Shown here: positions 45,070 through 53,430 of the stretch, in pieces
Position numbering within the stretch: the first letter of the stretch is position 1
Layout of the letters: every line of letters begins with the position of its first letter
From: CAVYVZ01 sp963772065
Lineage (GTDB): Bacteria > Acidobacteriota > Vicinamibacteria > Vicinamibacterales > UBA2999
Assembly (NCBI GenBank): GCA_963772065.1
Contig: CAVYVZ010000005.1
Coordinates: forward strand, 248,001-312,000
Direction: 5' to 3'
DNA length: 64,000 bases
The notes under the pieces: generated by a model
The model's input: only the letters and a program-made list of their open reading frames with translations
Databases searched by the model: none
What the model was told of the DNA's origin: nothing
Made by a program: the position numbers and the translations under genes

Positions 45070-46725
45070 TTACCCTGCCGGTTCCACGATCCAGTCGCCG
45101 GGCATCATTTCTACGCCCGCAATCAGCTCCGACCCGAGGAGCAGACGCGCGGGCGCGGCCGGCGACCAGAAACGGACGCGATACAACCGGTTCTCGTCGA
45201 CGGTGAACCATTCCGGAAATTCGTTCAGCCGGACGTAGTTCGTCGACAGGTTCAGCGTGCGGCGATGCCGCGCGTAGTCGAGCTGAACGCGTCGAGGTGA
45301 GGGCATGTCGAGGTGCAGCCACAGCCGCTCCCCCTCGCGCGTCGCGCCAACCCGAAGGCCCGGCTCCCACCGCTCGGGCCGCACGCCCTGGCTCTTCATA
45401 TACGCATGGAGCAGCGCCGTCCGGTTGAAGTTGCCCTCGCCGTACCAGTCTTCGATGTGGCCGTCGGGCCGCTGCATGCCGAGCATTACGTCCATCTCGG
45501 AATCGATCCAGTCGAACGCCTCGGACACCGGCTCGCGGCTGGCGAGGTAAATGGCGCCTTCGATCGCGTCCGCGTATCCGTCGAAGGACCCCAGGGGAAG
45601 CGCCGGATCGTCACGTGGCTCCCACACGTGCTTGCGGTACTTCGGAAGGTGTCGGAGCACGTGCCGGACCGCGTCGCGATAGCGCACGTCACCCGTGACC
45701 TGGTAATAACTGTAGACCGCGCCGTACACATAGCCCCAGTTGTCCGAAAGACGCCGATCGATCGGTTTCAGCGTATCGACGTTCACTTCGTTGTACAGGA
45801 GGCCGTCGGGATTCGCGGATGCGAGCACGCGATCGAGCATGCGCTGGATCACCGGACGATAGGCCGCGACACGAGGCGAGGCGAGCTGATGCTCGAGCGC
45901 CAGCAGCATCGTGAGCCCGACGATCGTCTCATTGCCGTGGTCGCGAAGGCGCAGGCGCCGTTCGCCCGCATGCGCCTGGAAGTCCCACTTGAATCCGGGA
46001 ACGCCTCCGCTGCCGGGCAGCACTTCCTCGATGTAGGCATCGCCGATCCGGCGCGCCCATTCGAGAAAGCGGCGATCGCCCGTCATCGCGGCAATACGCA
46101 CGAGCGCCTGCAGATAGTCGCCGTTCGTTTCCGCGTCAGCGGCGGGCAGCGGTCCAAACCGGGTTCGAACCGGCGCCTCCTCCATCGCGTCGGCGATCAT
46201 GTCGACCATCCGGTGGAACCACGGCGTGCGGCCGAGGTATTCGGTGACCGCAATGAGGCCGTCCTTCGCGTACTCCGCCGCGCCGAACAGGCTGGGCGGC
46301 CCGAGGGTGCGTGTGGCGAGGTTGAAATCGCCCGGGATCGAGCGCCGTGCCGCCGTGAACCGTATCTCGTTGCGCAGCATCTCCAGCATGCGGCCGCGGT
46401 ACAGGTCTGGATCGGTGAGGTGCGCGGTGAGAATCAGGTACGGATAGAGGTCGGCCCCGGAGTTGTGCGGCGTATAGACCCACCGCGACCTGTCGGGCAC
46501 GGGTCGATCGGGCAGCAGCAGCGTCTCGGGGTCCGCGTGCTTCAACCAGGCGTGAAGCACACGCTGCGCGGCGGCGACGGAGCGCTCGAACTGCGCCGCG
46601 TTGGCGCGAGCGCGAGCGAAGGCCTGCTCGCGGACGTCGGTGCCTCCGTTGAGGTCGATGGCAGCTGAGAACGCCAGCAACCCGGCTAGCGCAAGAACAC
46701 GAGGCGCCGGCGACAGACTGCGCAC
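45070..46725 (-). CDS. secreted alpha/alpha-barrel protein, possible glycan-active enzyme
   Basis: 551 residues from ATG 46725. Signal peptide PRVLALAGLLAFSAAIDL. The body is helical with repeated helix pairs of the (alpha/alpha)-toroid type (for example QALVRIAAMTGDRRFLEWAR, RHVLRHLPKYRK), conserved aromatics (YTPHNSGADLYPYLI, LSDNWGYVYGAVYSYYQ) and a charged DGHIEDWYGEGNFNRT. A beta-type C-terminal domain follows (RVQLDYARHRRTLNLSTNYVR). The look is that of polysaccharide hydrolases and lyases of the toroid fold; no catalytic pair can be named. The stop lies next to the REPIN-like repeat. Confidence 0.75.
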   Translation of the reverse strand: MRSLSPAPRVLALAGLLAFSAAIDLNGGTDVREQAFARARANAAQFERSVAAAQRVLHAWLKHADPETLLLPDRPVPDRSRWVYTPHNSGADLYPYLILTAHLTDPDLYRGRMLEMLRNEIRFTAARRSIPGDFNLATRTLGPPSLFGAAEYAKDGLIAVTEYLGRTPWFHRMVDMIADAMEEAPVRTRFGPLPAADAETNGDYLQALVRIAAMTGDRRFLEWARRIGDAYIEEVLPGSGGVPGFKWDFQAHAGERRLRLRDHGNETIVGLTMLLALEHQLASPRVAAYRPVIQRMLDRVLASANPDGLLYNEVNVDTLKPIDRRLSDNWGYVYGAVYSYYQVTGDVRYRDAVRHVLRHLPKYRKHVWEPRDDPALPLGSFDGYADAIEGAIYLASREPVSEAFDWIDSEMDVMLGMQRPDGHIEDWYGEGNFNRTALLHAYMKSQGVRPERWEPGLRVGATREGERLWLHLDMPSPRRVQLDYARHRRTLNLSTNYVRLNEFPEWFTVDENRLYRVRFWSPAAPARLLLGSELIAGVEMMPGDWIVEPAG

Positions 46726-46741
46726 GGCGCCAAGTGTACGC

Positions 46742-47345
46742 TCACCGCTTCTTACGGTTCGAGCGGGAACTGCGGGCGGTCGACTTTCGCGATCGGCGGC
46801 GCGGCGAACGGTCGTGAGCGACCGCCCGGGACGTCCGATCGTCCTCGCTTCCAGCGGCGAGCAGCGCTTCCCGATTCACGCGCGACGCGGCGAGCGTGGT
46901 CAGCTTCTCGTCGGCCGCCTTCTCCTCCTCCAGTGTCTGCCCGAGGAGGTCCTTGGCGCGCGTCTCCCCGAGCAGCTCCGCGAAATACGCCACGGTGCCG
47001 TACCGACGCAATCTCGTAGTGCTCGACCTTTTGCGCTCCCGCGATGAGCGCGGCGTCGAGCACCGGCCCGTCCAGCTCCTGCATCGCCTGCTCGCCCTCT
47101 TCGACGATGCCCATGATCCCCTCGCACTTCTTGCCGCGGGGCGCTTCACCCAGGATCTTGAATACCTGCTCGAGGCGGACGATCTGACCTTCGGTTTCGC
47201 GAAGATGGGTCATGAATGCGGCCGAGAGCTCCTCACTGCTTGCGGCCTTCGCCATCTTCGGAAGCGCGCGGGTCAGCCGTTTCTCGCCGTCGTAGGCGTC
47301 GCGCAATTCTTCGATGAGGAGCTCGCTCAGGTTTTTCGCTGACAT
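46742..47345 (-). CDS. DUF892 (YciF-like, ferritin-like) protein with a basic tail; frame broken once
   Basis: About 200 residues. The N-terminal half has NLSELLIEELRDAYDGEKRL and HLRETEGQIVRLEQVFKILG, and the C-terminal half YGTVAYFAELLGETRAKDLL and QTLEEEKAADEKL. This is the four-helix ferritin-like DUF892 pattern with its Glu/His metal ligands (ExxxxxxE-type; HYEIASYGT). The frame changes at about 47003: one extra base in TCGGTAC; dropping it gives EHYEIASYGTVAYF. The last 25 residues are very basic (RSPRRRSRKSTARSSRSNRK), unusual for the family and suggestive of nucleic-acid binding. Family members respond to general stress. Confidence 0.88.
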
Positions 47346-47404
47346 GTGCCATCACCCTCCACGTACGGGGGCGATGCATGATGTGTTCCCAAGCAATCAG
47401 CGAG

Positions 47405-47794
47405 TCACGCGTGCGGCAGGACGCTTTCGATCGCCTGCGCGAGCGCGTCGGGCAGGCAGGGTTTGTGGATGACGAGGTCACAGCCCGCGAGACGGGCGGC
47501 ATCATCGTCCGTCGTGAAGACGTAGCCGGAGAGCACCACCACGGCGAGCTTTCTTGTGTGCGCGTCCTCTTTCAAGCGACGGGTCAACGTGAGGCCATCG
47601 TCGCTGCCGAGCAGCTTCACGTCCGTGATGACGACGTCGGGCGTCAGCTCCACGGCCATGCGATACGCGTCGGCGGCGTTCTCCGCCAGAAGCGTGCAGC
47701 AGCCCTGCTGGCGGAACCACTCGGCGTACATCTCCCGCTCGTCAGGAGAGTCGTTGACCAGAAGAACTCGCCGGATCGCGTGCGGCGCCGCCAT
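47405..47794 (-). CDS. single-domain response regulator (receiver only)
   Basis: 129 residues with the receiver fold: acidic start LLVNDSPDERE, phospho-acceptor Asp in VVITDVKLLGSDD, Ser in AVVVLSGYVFTTDDD, and Lys in LVIHKPCLP. There is no output domain, so it acts by protein contact or phospho-relay. It lies downstream of the kinase/regulator pair and 59 nt before the DUF892 gene, all on one strand. Confidence 0.9.
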   Translation of the reverse strand: MAAPHAIRRVLLVNDSPDEREMYAEWFRQQGCCTLLAENAADAYRMAVELTPDVVITDVKLLGSDDGLTLTRRLKEDAHTRKLAVVVLSGYVFTTDDDAARLAGCDLVIHKPCLPDALAQAIESVLPHA

Positions 47795-47858
47795 GGGGAG
47801 ACGTCACAATGGCACGAGGGCGCGGGCGGCGCCATTGGGGAGATCCCTAAGGTATTTG

Positions 47859-48503
47859 TCAGGTTTCCTTTAGCCAGCCATTCAGCACCGCATAGCGCAC
47901 GACGTCGATCCGGCCGCGCAGGCCGAGCTTGCGCATGGCATTCGCCTTGTGCACCTCTACCGTCTTCACGCTGATCCCGAGCTGATCGGCAATCTCCTTG
48001 TTACTGTGACCGAGCGCCATCAAGCGCAGCACGTGGGCTTCGCGCTCGGTCGCGGCCGGACGAGTCGGCAGCCTGCGGCGGACGCCGGCGGGTTCGCCGC
48101 GCGCGGCGAGGGCCGCGTCCAGATAGCGCTGCCCCGCAGCGGCCGCCCGAATGGCGCGCAACAGCTCGCTGAAAGAGCTTTGCTTCAGCACATATCCAGA
48201 CGCTCCGGCGCTGAGCAGCTCCTTGACGTACGCCTCATCGTCGTGGCGGGTCAACGCAACGACGGCGACGTCCGGTGTCGTCTCCTTCAGCATGCGCGTC
48301 GCGACCAGGCCGTTCATCGTCGGCATCGAGAGATCCATGACGACGACATGTGGTTTGAGCCGCTTGGCCCGGTCGACCGCCGCCGCGCCGTCGGCAACCT
48401 CGCCGACGACGTCGATGTCGGGCTGGGACTGCAACAACAGCTTGAGGCCGTCGCGAACCGTCTCATGGTCCTCGGCGAGCAGCACGCGGATGGCGCTGGT
48501 CAT
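47859..48503 (-). CDS. NarL/LuxR-type response regulator
   Basis: 214 residues. The receiver domain (about 5-120) has LLAEDHETVRDG, HVVVMDLSMPTMNG, VVALTRHDDEAYV and GYVLKQSSFSELL. The HTH (about 145-205) has TEREAHVLRLMALGHSNKE and GISVKTVEVHKANAMRKLGL. ATG 48503 is 6 nt after the stop of the CheB/CheR-kinase gene, so it is the probable DNA-binding output of that kinase. Confidence 0.95.
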   Translation of the reverse strand: MTSAIRVLLAEDHETVRDGLKLLLQSQPDIDVVGEVADGAAAVDRAKRLKPHVVVMDLSMPTMNGLVATRMLKETTPDVAVVALTRHDDEAYVKELLSAGASGYVLKQSSFSELLRAIRAAAAGQRYLDAALAARGEPAGVRRRLPTRPAATEREAHVLRLMALGHSNKEIADQLGISVKTVEVHKANAMRKLGLRGRIDVVRYAVLNGWLKET

Positions 48504-48509
48504 CGTCGA

Positions 48510-51500
48510 TCACCCAGCGGGGGTGGCCGATCGTGCAGACCGCACGTATATCGACGTCCCATCGCCGGGCGCCGACTCGATCTGCAGCGACGCGCCGATC
48601 AGCGCGGCGCGCTCGCGCATCCCGACCAGGCCGATCCCGCGACCATCGCCCGCAATCGCGGCGGGATCGAACCCCACGCCGTCGTCTTCGACGACCAGCA
48701 TGATCGAGCCGTCGCGGCTCTCGAGCATGACGTCCACGCGGCTGGCGTGCGCGTGCTTCGCGACGTTGTTCAGCGCCTCCTGCGCGATTCGATAGAACGC
48801 CACTTCAGCTTCACCTGGCAGGTGCCCGGTCTGGAACCCAGACCCACGATACTCGGCGGCTACTCCGTAATGTTCAGACCAATCCTTGACGAACCTGGGC
48901 AAAGCGGCGGCGAGGCCGAGATCGTCGAGGACGGCCGGCCTGAGCTCCCACGCGATGAACCCGAGCTCCGAGTCGATGTTCTTTGCGAGCGCGACCGCCC
49001 GCGTCAATTGCTCATCCGATCCGCGTTCGTCGGCAAGGCGCTCGAGGGTGAGCCGCAGGGCCGTCAGCTGCTGGCCGATCTGGTCGTGCAAATCGCGCGC
49101 GATACGGGCCCGTTCGTCTTCCTGCGACGTCACGAGCTTGCGAACGAGCTCGCTCGCGTGCTCGTGAGCGGTCGTGCGTTCCACAATCTGAAGCTGCAGC
49201 GCGCGCGTCCGATCCGTAACGCCCTGCTCGAGGCCGTCCTGCGCATCCCTCAACGCGTCCGCCGCCTTCCGCTGGTCCGTCAGGTCGCGCGCGATCTTTG
49301 CGAACCCCAGTCCCCCGGTTGGATCCAGCCGCGTCGTCACGGCGCTGCAGTAGAACTGCTTACCGCTCTTCCTAACGTGATATCGCTCATCCGCGGCGCG
49401 ACCGTCCCGCGCCGCGCGCACGAGCTCCGCGGCGGGAACCCCGGCTGCGCGATCCACAGGTGTGAACAGGCGATCGCATGGCTGACCGACGATCTCGTTC
49501 GCGGTGTACTCGAACATCCGCTGTGCCCCTGCGTTCCACGAATCGATCGTGCCGTTCGGCGTCATCGTGAAGATCGCGTAATCGATGGTGCCGTCGATGA
49601 GCAGCCGCAGCCGCTCCTCGCTCTGCCGGACATCCCGTTCGGCGTTCCGCCGGTCCGTGATGTCCTGGAAGGTGATGACGACGCCGTCGATGCGATTGTC
49701 CGTCGTGCGGTAAGGCCGGAGACGCATCAAGTACCAGTGGCCGTCGTGCGTCTCGATCTCGCGGTCGACCGTCCGCAGGTCGTGAAGCACCTGCCGCGCG
49801 TCTTCCTGCAGCCCATTGTAGATGATGCGGCTGGTGATGTCCGATAGCGGCCGGCCGACGTCCGCGTCGAGGAGGTTGAAGATCGTTCGCGCCGCTGGCG
49901 TCGACAGTTTCACAAAGAGGTCGCGGTCGAGAAAGATCGTGCCGACATCCCTGGAGTTGATGAGATTCTGCAGATCGTTGTTGGCGCCGTGAAGCTCCTC
50001 AATCTTGATCTTCAGCTCCTGGTTGACGGTGCTCAGCTCCTCGTTGACTGACTGCAGCTCCTCTCTGCTCGTCTCGAGCTCCTCTGCCGAGGACCGAAGC
50101 TCCTCGTTCACCGCCTGCAGTTCTTCGTTCGACGCCTTCGCCTCCTCGACCTGCGTTTCGGACTGTTCGATCGTCGTGCGGAGCCGATCCTTGACGCGCG
50201 ACAGCTCTTCCTCGAGGTGCACGGCGGTAGGGTCGCTGCCGGCCGTCAGCTGCCCCTCTTGCTCTCGCGCTTCGGCCGGGTCGGATTCGTCGAACACGAT
50301 CAGAAAGAACCCACGCGCGGGGTCGCCTTCGTGCAGCACCGGTCTGACGCTGACGTTGACCGCTCGCTCCACTCCGTCCAGCGTAATGGGGAGAGCGCGC
50401 ACCTGCACAGGTGCGCGACGGCGCGCCGCCTCATGAAGCGCGATGCGGAGATCGCCCCGAAGCTCGGGACGGATCAGGTGCATCAGATCCCCCGACGGTT
50501 CGCCGGGGCCCACGTGAAGGAACCGGCCAGCGCGGGCGGACATGTGCACCACTTGGTGCTGATCGGTCGCGACCAGCGATGGAGAGGCGTACTGCTCCAG
50601 CAACCGCTGATGGACGTCGGCGGGCGCGAATCGCTCGGTTCGGCGAACCTCCGGGTGAGGTGGCTGGAACAGCCGCCCGATTCCGACGGGTGGCTCGGCG
50701 ACATGGAGCGGCGCACGGCTCGTGACCCCCCGGGCCTCGTAGACGTGCGCCTCCTTGTCGAACGGCAGGAACAGACCATGTCGGCCCTCGGGCGATTCGG
50801 ATGCGCCGAGAAACAGATAGCCGCCGGGTCGAAGCGCGAAGTGGAACGTCTCGAGCACGCGGTCCTGCGCCGAGCGGTTCAAGTAGATGAGCAGATTGCG
50901 GCAGGCGATCAGATCTATGTGGGAGAAGGGCGGATCTTTGATCAGATTGTGATGCGCGAACAGCACTGTCTCGCGGAGGTCGCGGCGGACACGGAACCCC
51001 TCGGGCTCACGGCGAAAGAACCGCTTCAACCGCGCTTCGGATACGTCGGCCACTTCCGCATCTGTGTAAAACCCGTCCCGCGCCTTCGCGATCGCCCGCT
51101 CGTCGAGATCCGTGGCGAAGATCTGGATGGCAAGCGGATCGGCCGCGGTCGACGCATGTTCGGCCAGAAGGATGGCGAGCGAATACGCTTCCTCGCCCGT
51201 GGCGCACCCGGGCACCCACACACGAACCTGGCCGTGCCCCGCCCGCGCCTCGAACATGCGCGGCACGACGCCGACGGCAAGCGCTTCGAAGGCGGCCGGA
51301 TCGCGGAAGAAGCTCGTCACGCTGATGAGGAGTTCCTTCATGAGCGCGATCGCTTCGTCCGGCTGTTCGCGCAGCAGCCGGTTGTAGTTCGCGGGGCCGG
51401 AAACCTCCCTCAAGTGGATACGGCGCTGGATACGGCGTCGCAACGTCCCCAGCTTGTAGTTGGAGAAATCGTGGCCGGTCCGGAGCCGCAGCGCGGTCAG

Positions 51501-52181
51501 AACGTCGCGCATCGCCTCGCCCTCGACCACCGGCGCTTCCGCGGCGTCGTCCGTCTCCTGATCGCGATTCAGATGCTCGCCGTACGCCACGAGCCGCGCG
51601 TGCATGTCTGCAATCGGAAGAACGAAGTCGACCATACCCGTCGCGATCGAGTTGCGCGGCATGTCGGGGTACTCGGCTTCGTTCGGATCCTGCGCGATCG
51701 TCAGGCCGCCGTACTCCTTGACGCGTTTGATGCCCGTCGATCCGTTCGGGCCGGTCCCCGACAGCACCACGGCCGACGACCGGACGCCGCGCGCATCCGC
51801 CAGCGCGCGGAAGAAAAAATCCACGGGCGCGCGGCGCTCCTCGGGCCGCGTCATCTCCGACAAGACGATGTGATCGTCGGCGATCGAGAGATTCTTGTTG
51901 GGAGGAACGACGTAAACGTGATCCGGCTCGATGCGGACCCCCTCGGTGACCTGCGAAACGGGAATCAGCGCCGAGACCTGCAGGACGGCGGCAAGCTGGC
52001 TCTCGTAGTCCGGGGACAGGTGAAGGATGACCACATACGCCAGGCCGCTGCCCGGCGCAACACCGGCGAAGAACTCCTTCAGGGCATGGATGCCACCAGC
52101 CGACGCCCCCAGCCCGACGACCAGCGCTGCGCCTCGCGGGTTTGCCTGAGCCGCCATCGTGCCGTCAGATAAGTCACTCAT
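48510..52181 (-). CDS. CheB-CheR-PAS-PAS-histidine kinase fusion protein
   Basis: 1223 residues. Domains in order: CheB methylesterase (about 20-205; Ser in GLGASAGGIHAL, His in VVILHLSPDYES, VVLSGTGPNGSTG), without a receiver; CheR methyltransferase (about 220-480; SAM loop VWVPGCATGEEAYSLAI, LIACRNLLIYL); a PAS-like region; a coiled coil of about 85 residues rich in NEEL/EELE (about 660-750); two PAS domains (about 750-985); and a HisKA_3 kinase core (H-box ARDLHDQIGQQL) with HATPase (VVEDDGVGFDP, GIGLVGMRERA). No TM helix is seen. The layout is of CheBR hybrid kinases that sense and modify unknown targets. Confidence 0.96.
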   Translation of the reverse strand: MSDLSDGTMAAQANPRGAALVVGLGASAGGIHALKEFFAGVAPGSGLAYVVILHLSPDYESQLAAVLQVSALIPVSQVTEGVRIEPDHVYVVPPNKNLSIADDHIVLSEMTRPEERRAPVDFFFRALADARGVRSSAVVLSGTGPNGSTGIKRVKEYGGLTIAQDPNEAEYPDMPRNSIATGMVDFVLPIADMHARLVAYGEHLNRDQETDDAAEAPVVEGEAMRDVLTALRLRTGHDFSNYKLGTLRRRIQRRIHLREVSGPANYNRLLREQPDEAIALMKELLISVTSFFRDPAAFEALAVGVVPRMFEARAGHGQVRVWVPGCATGEEAYSLAILLAEHASTAADPLAIQIFATDLDERAIAKARDGFYTDAEVADVSEARLKRFFRREPEGFRVRRDLRETVLFAHHNLIKDPPFSHIDLIACRNLLIYLNRSAQDRVLETFHFALRPGGYLFLGASESPEGRHGLFLPFDKEAHVYEARGVTSRAPLHVAEPPVGIGRLFQPPHPEVRRTERFAPADVHQRLLEQYASPSLVATDQHQVVHMSARAGRFLHVGPGEPSGDLMHLIRPELRGDLRIALHEAARRRAPVQVRALPITLDGVERAVNVSVRPVLHEGDPARGFFLIVFDESDPAEAREQEGQLTAGSDPTAVHLEEELSRVKDRLRTTIEQSETQVEEAKASNEELQAVNEELRSSAEELETSREELQSVNEELSTVNQELKIKIEELHGANNDLQNLINSRDVGTIFLDRDLFVKLSTPAARTIFNLLDADVGRPLSDITSRIIYNGLQEDARQVLHDLRTVDREIETHDGHWYLMRLRPYRTTDNRIDGVVITFQDITDRRNAERDVRQSEERLRLLIDGTIDYAIFTMTPNGTIDSWNAGAQRMFEYTANEIVGQPCDRLFTPVDRAAGVPAAELVRAARDGRAADERYHVRKSGKQFYCSAVTTRLDPTGGLGFAKIARDLTDQRKAADALRDAQDGLEQGVTDRTRALQLQIVERTTAHEHASELVRKLVTSQEDERARIARDLHDQIGQQLTALRLTLERLADERGSDEQLTRAVALAKNIDSELGFIAWELRPAVLDDLGLAAALPRFVKDWSEHYGVAAEYRGSGFQTGHLPGEAEVAFYRIAQEALNNVAKHAHASRVDVMLESRDGSIMLVVEDDGVGFDPAAIAGDGRGIGLVGMRERAALIGASLQIESAPGDGTSIYVRSARSATPAG

Positions 52182-52319
52182 GAGCGCGCTGCGGCAAGGC
52201 GTCAGTATATGGAATCGGGGCCTCAGCGGGTGGATTGACCCCTACGGGTTTCCCCCAATGGCGCCCGGTCGCCCGTTAGTGCCATTTTTGACGTCAGATT
52301 TCCGTTCCTGGAGGCCGTC

Positions 52320-52915
52320 ATGCGCGCGCATCCTGAACCCATCGGCCGTTACAGTCCTCTCTCTCGGCCGCTCGTTCAGCCTGTCCAGGCCTTCGTACCC
52401 ACGGTTCTTTTCGTGGTCCCGGAGGCGGAGCGAACGTGTACCTGGGCGACGCATTCACGCGTGTGTTTGCCCACTCAGCCAACGAAGCCGTGAGGTTCAT
52501 CCTCGCCAGCCAGCCGCGCCTGGCGGTGGTCGACATGGACGCGCCGGCGCTTGGAGGGATGGACGTCTGCGGGGCGGCGCATGGGTCGAACGCCAGCGTG
52601 CTCGTCACCACCGGGGCGGTCGAAAGCGTTCCCGCGATACTGAAGGCCGGGTGTCACGGCGTCCTGCTGAAGCCGTTCACACCAGTTCTTCTGGCCGCGC
52701 GCCTCGGCCGCGTGCTCAAGGAAACCGAGCGACCCTGGTCCGCAAGACCGCTCGCGCCCGGGTGGTCGACGGGCACGAATCGTGTCTGGCCCGATACCGC
52801 CTGTCCGAAATGCGGCGTGCGCGGCCCAACGAGCTTCGATTTTTCGAGCTATCGTCGCATGTGGTATGCGTGTCTCTCCTGCGACACCACCTGGCTCGGG
52901 CCCCGTCAGGAATAG
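52320..52915 (+). CDS. receiver-like domain fused to a C-terminal zinc ribbon; frame broken once
   Basis: ATG 52320 has a good ribosome site (GGAGG, 5-6 nt upstream). It opens a frame reading VPTVLFVVPEAERT, the first strand of a receiver fold. The remaining receiver (VYLGDAFTRVFAHSANEAV, PRLAVVDMDAPALGGMDV, LKAGCHGVLLKPFTP) continues in the next frame from about 52434, so one base is missing there. The phospho-site Asp is in VVDMDAP and the Lys in LLKPFTP, but the first acidic pair is weak (VPEAE). A zinc ribbon (CPKCGVRG...CLSCDTTW) ends the protein. A DNA- or protein-binding output is inferred. It is divergent from the CheBR kinase gene. Confidence 0.75.
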
Positions 52916-53423
52916 GTTCACGAAGGGGTTATCGATCGCCGTCGCCAGCGATGTCGACGCATCCGCGATCGCCTCGCTGCGAAACGCCGCCGCGGAACAC
53001 CTGACGCGGCGCTACGGCCGGGGACACTGGTCCGGATGCGTCACTGAGAAGGGGACGCTTCGCGACATCACTTCGTCGCGCGTCCTCATCGCCCGGAACG
53101 CCGATCGGATCGTCGGGACGCTGCAGCTGACGGCCAGGAAGCCGTGGGCGATCGACGTGAAGTACTTCGCGATCGTCAGCCGCCCTCTCTACCTGCTGAG
53201 CATGGCCGTCGATCCTCGCTGTCAGGGACAGGGCATCGGAAGGCGCCTGGTCGAAGAGGCACGGGTCGTATGTGCGGGCTGGCCGGCCGACGCGCTTCGG
53301 CTGGATGCGTACGACGCCGCAGCGGGCGCCGCCGGCTTCTACGAGAAGTGTGGGTTCCGCGACGTCGGACGCGTCACGTATCGAGGCGTGCCGCTCGTCT
53401 ACCTCGAGCTGCTCCTGCGGTAG
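52866..53423 (+). CDS. GNAT family N-acetyltransferase
   Basis: 185 residues from ATG 52866; the start is uncertain because it overlaps the receiver gene by 50 nt and no later ATG or GTG lies before the domain. GNAT motifs: N-terminal helix VDASAIASLRNAAAEHLTRR, the acetyl-CoA loop LYLLSMAVDPRCQGQGIGRRL (Q/R-x-x-G-x-G/A as QGQGIG), and C-terminal FYEKCGFRDVGR. Substrate unknown. It converges with the ADOP permease gene with a 7-nt gap. Confidence 0.88.
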   Translation: MRVSPATPPGSGPVRNRFTKGLSIAVASDVDASAIASLRNAAAEHLTRRYGRGHWSGCVTEKGTLRDITSSRVLIARNADRIVGTLQLTARKPWAIDVKYFAIVSRPLYLLSMAVDPRCQGQGIGRRLVEEARVVCAGWPADALRLDAYDAAAGAAGFYEKCGFRDVGRVTYRGVPLVYLELLLR

Positions 53424-53430
53424 CCCCGCC

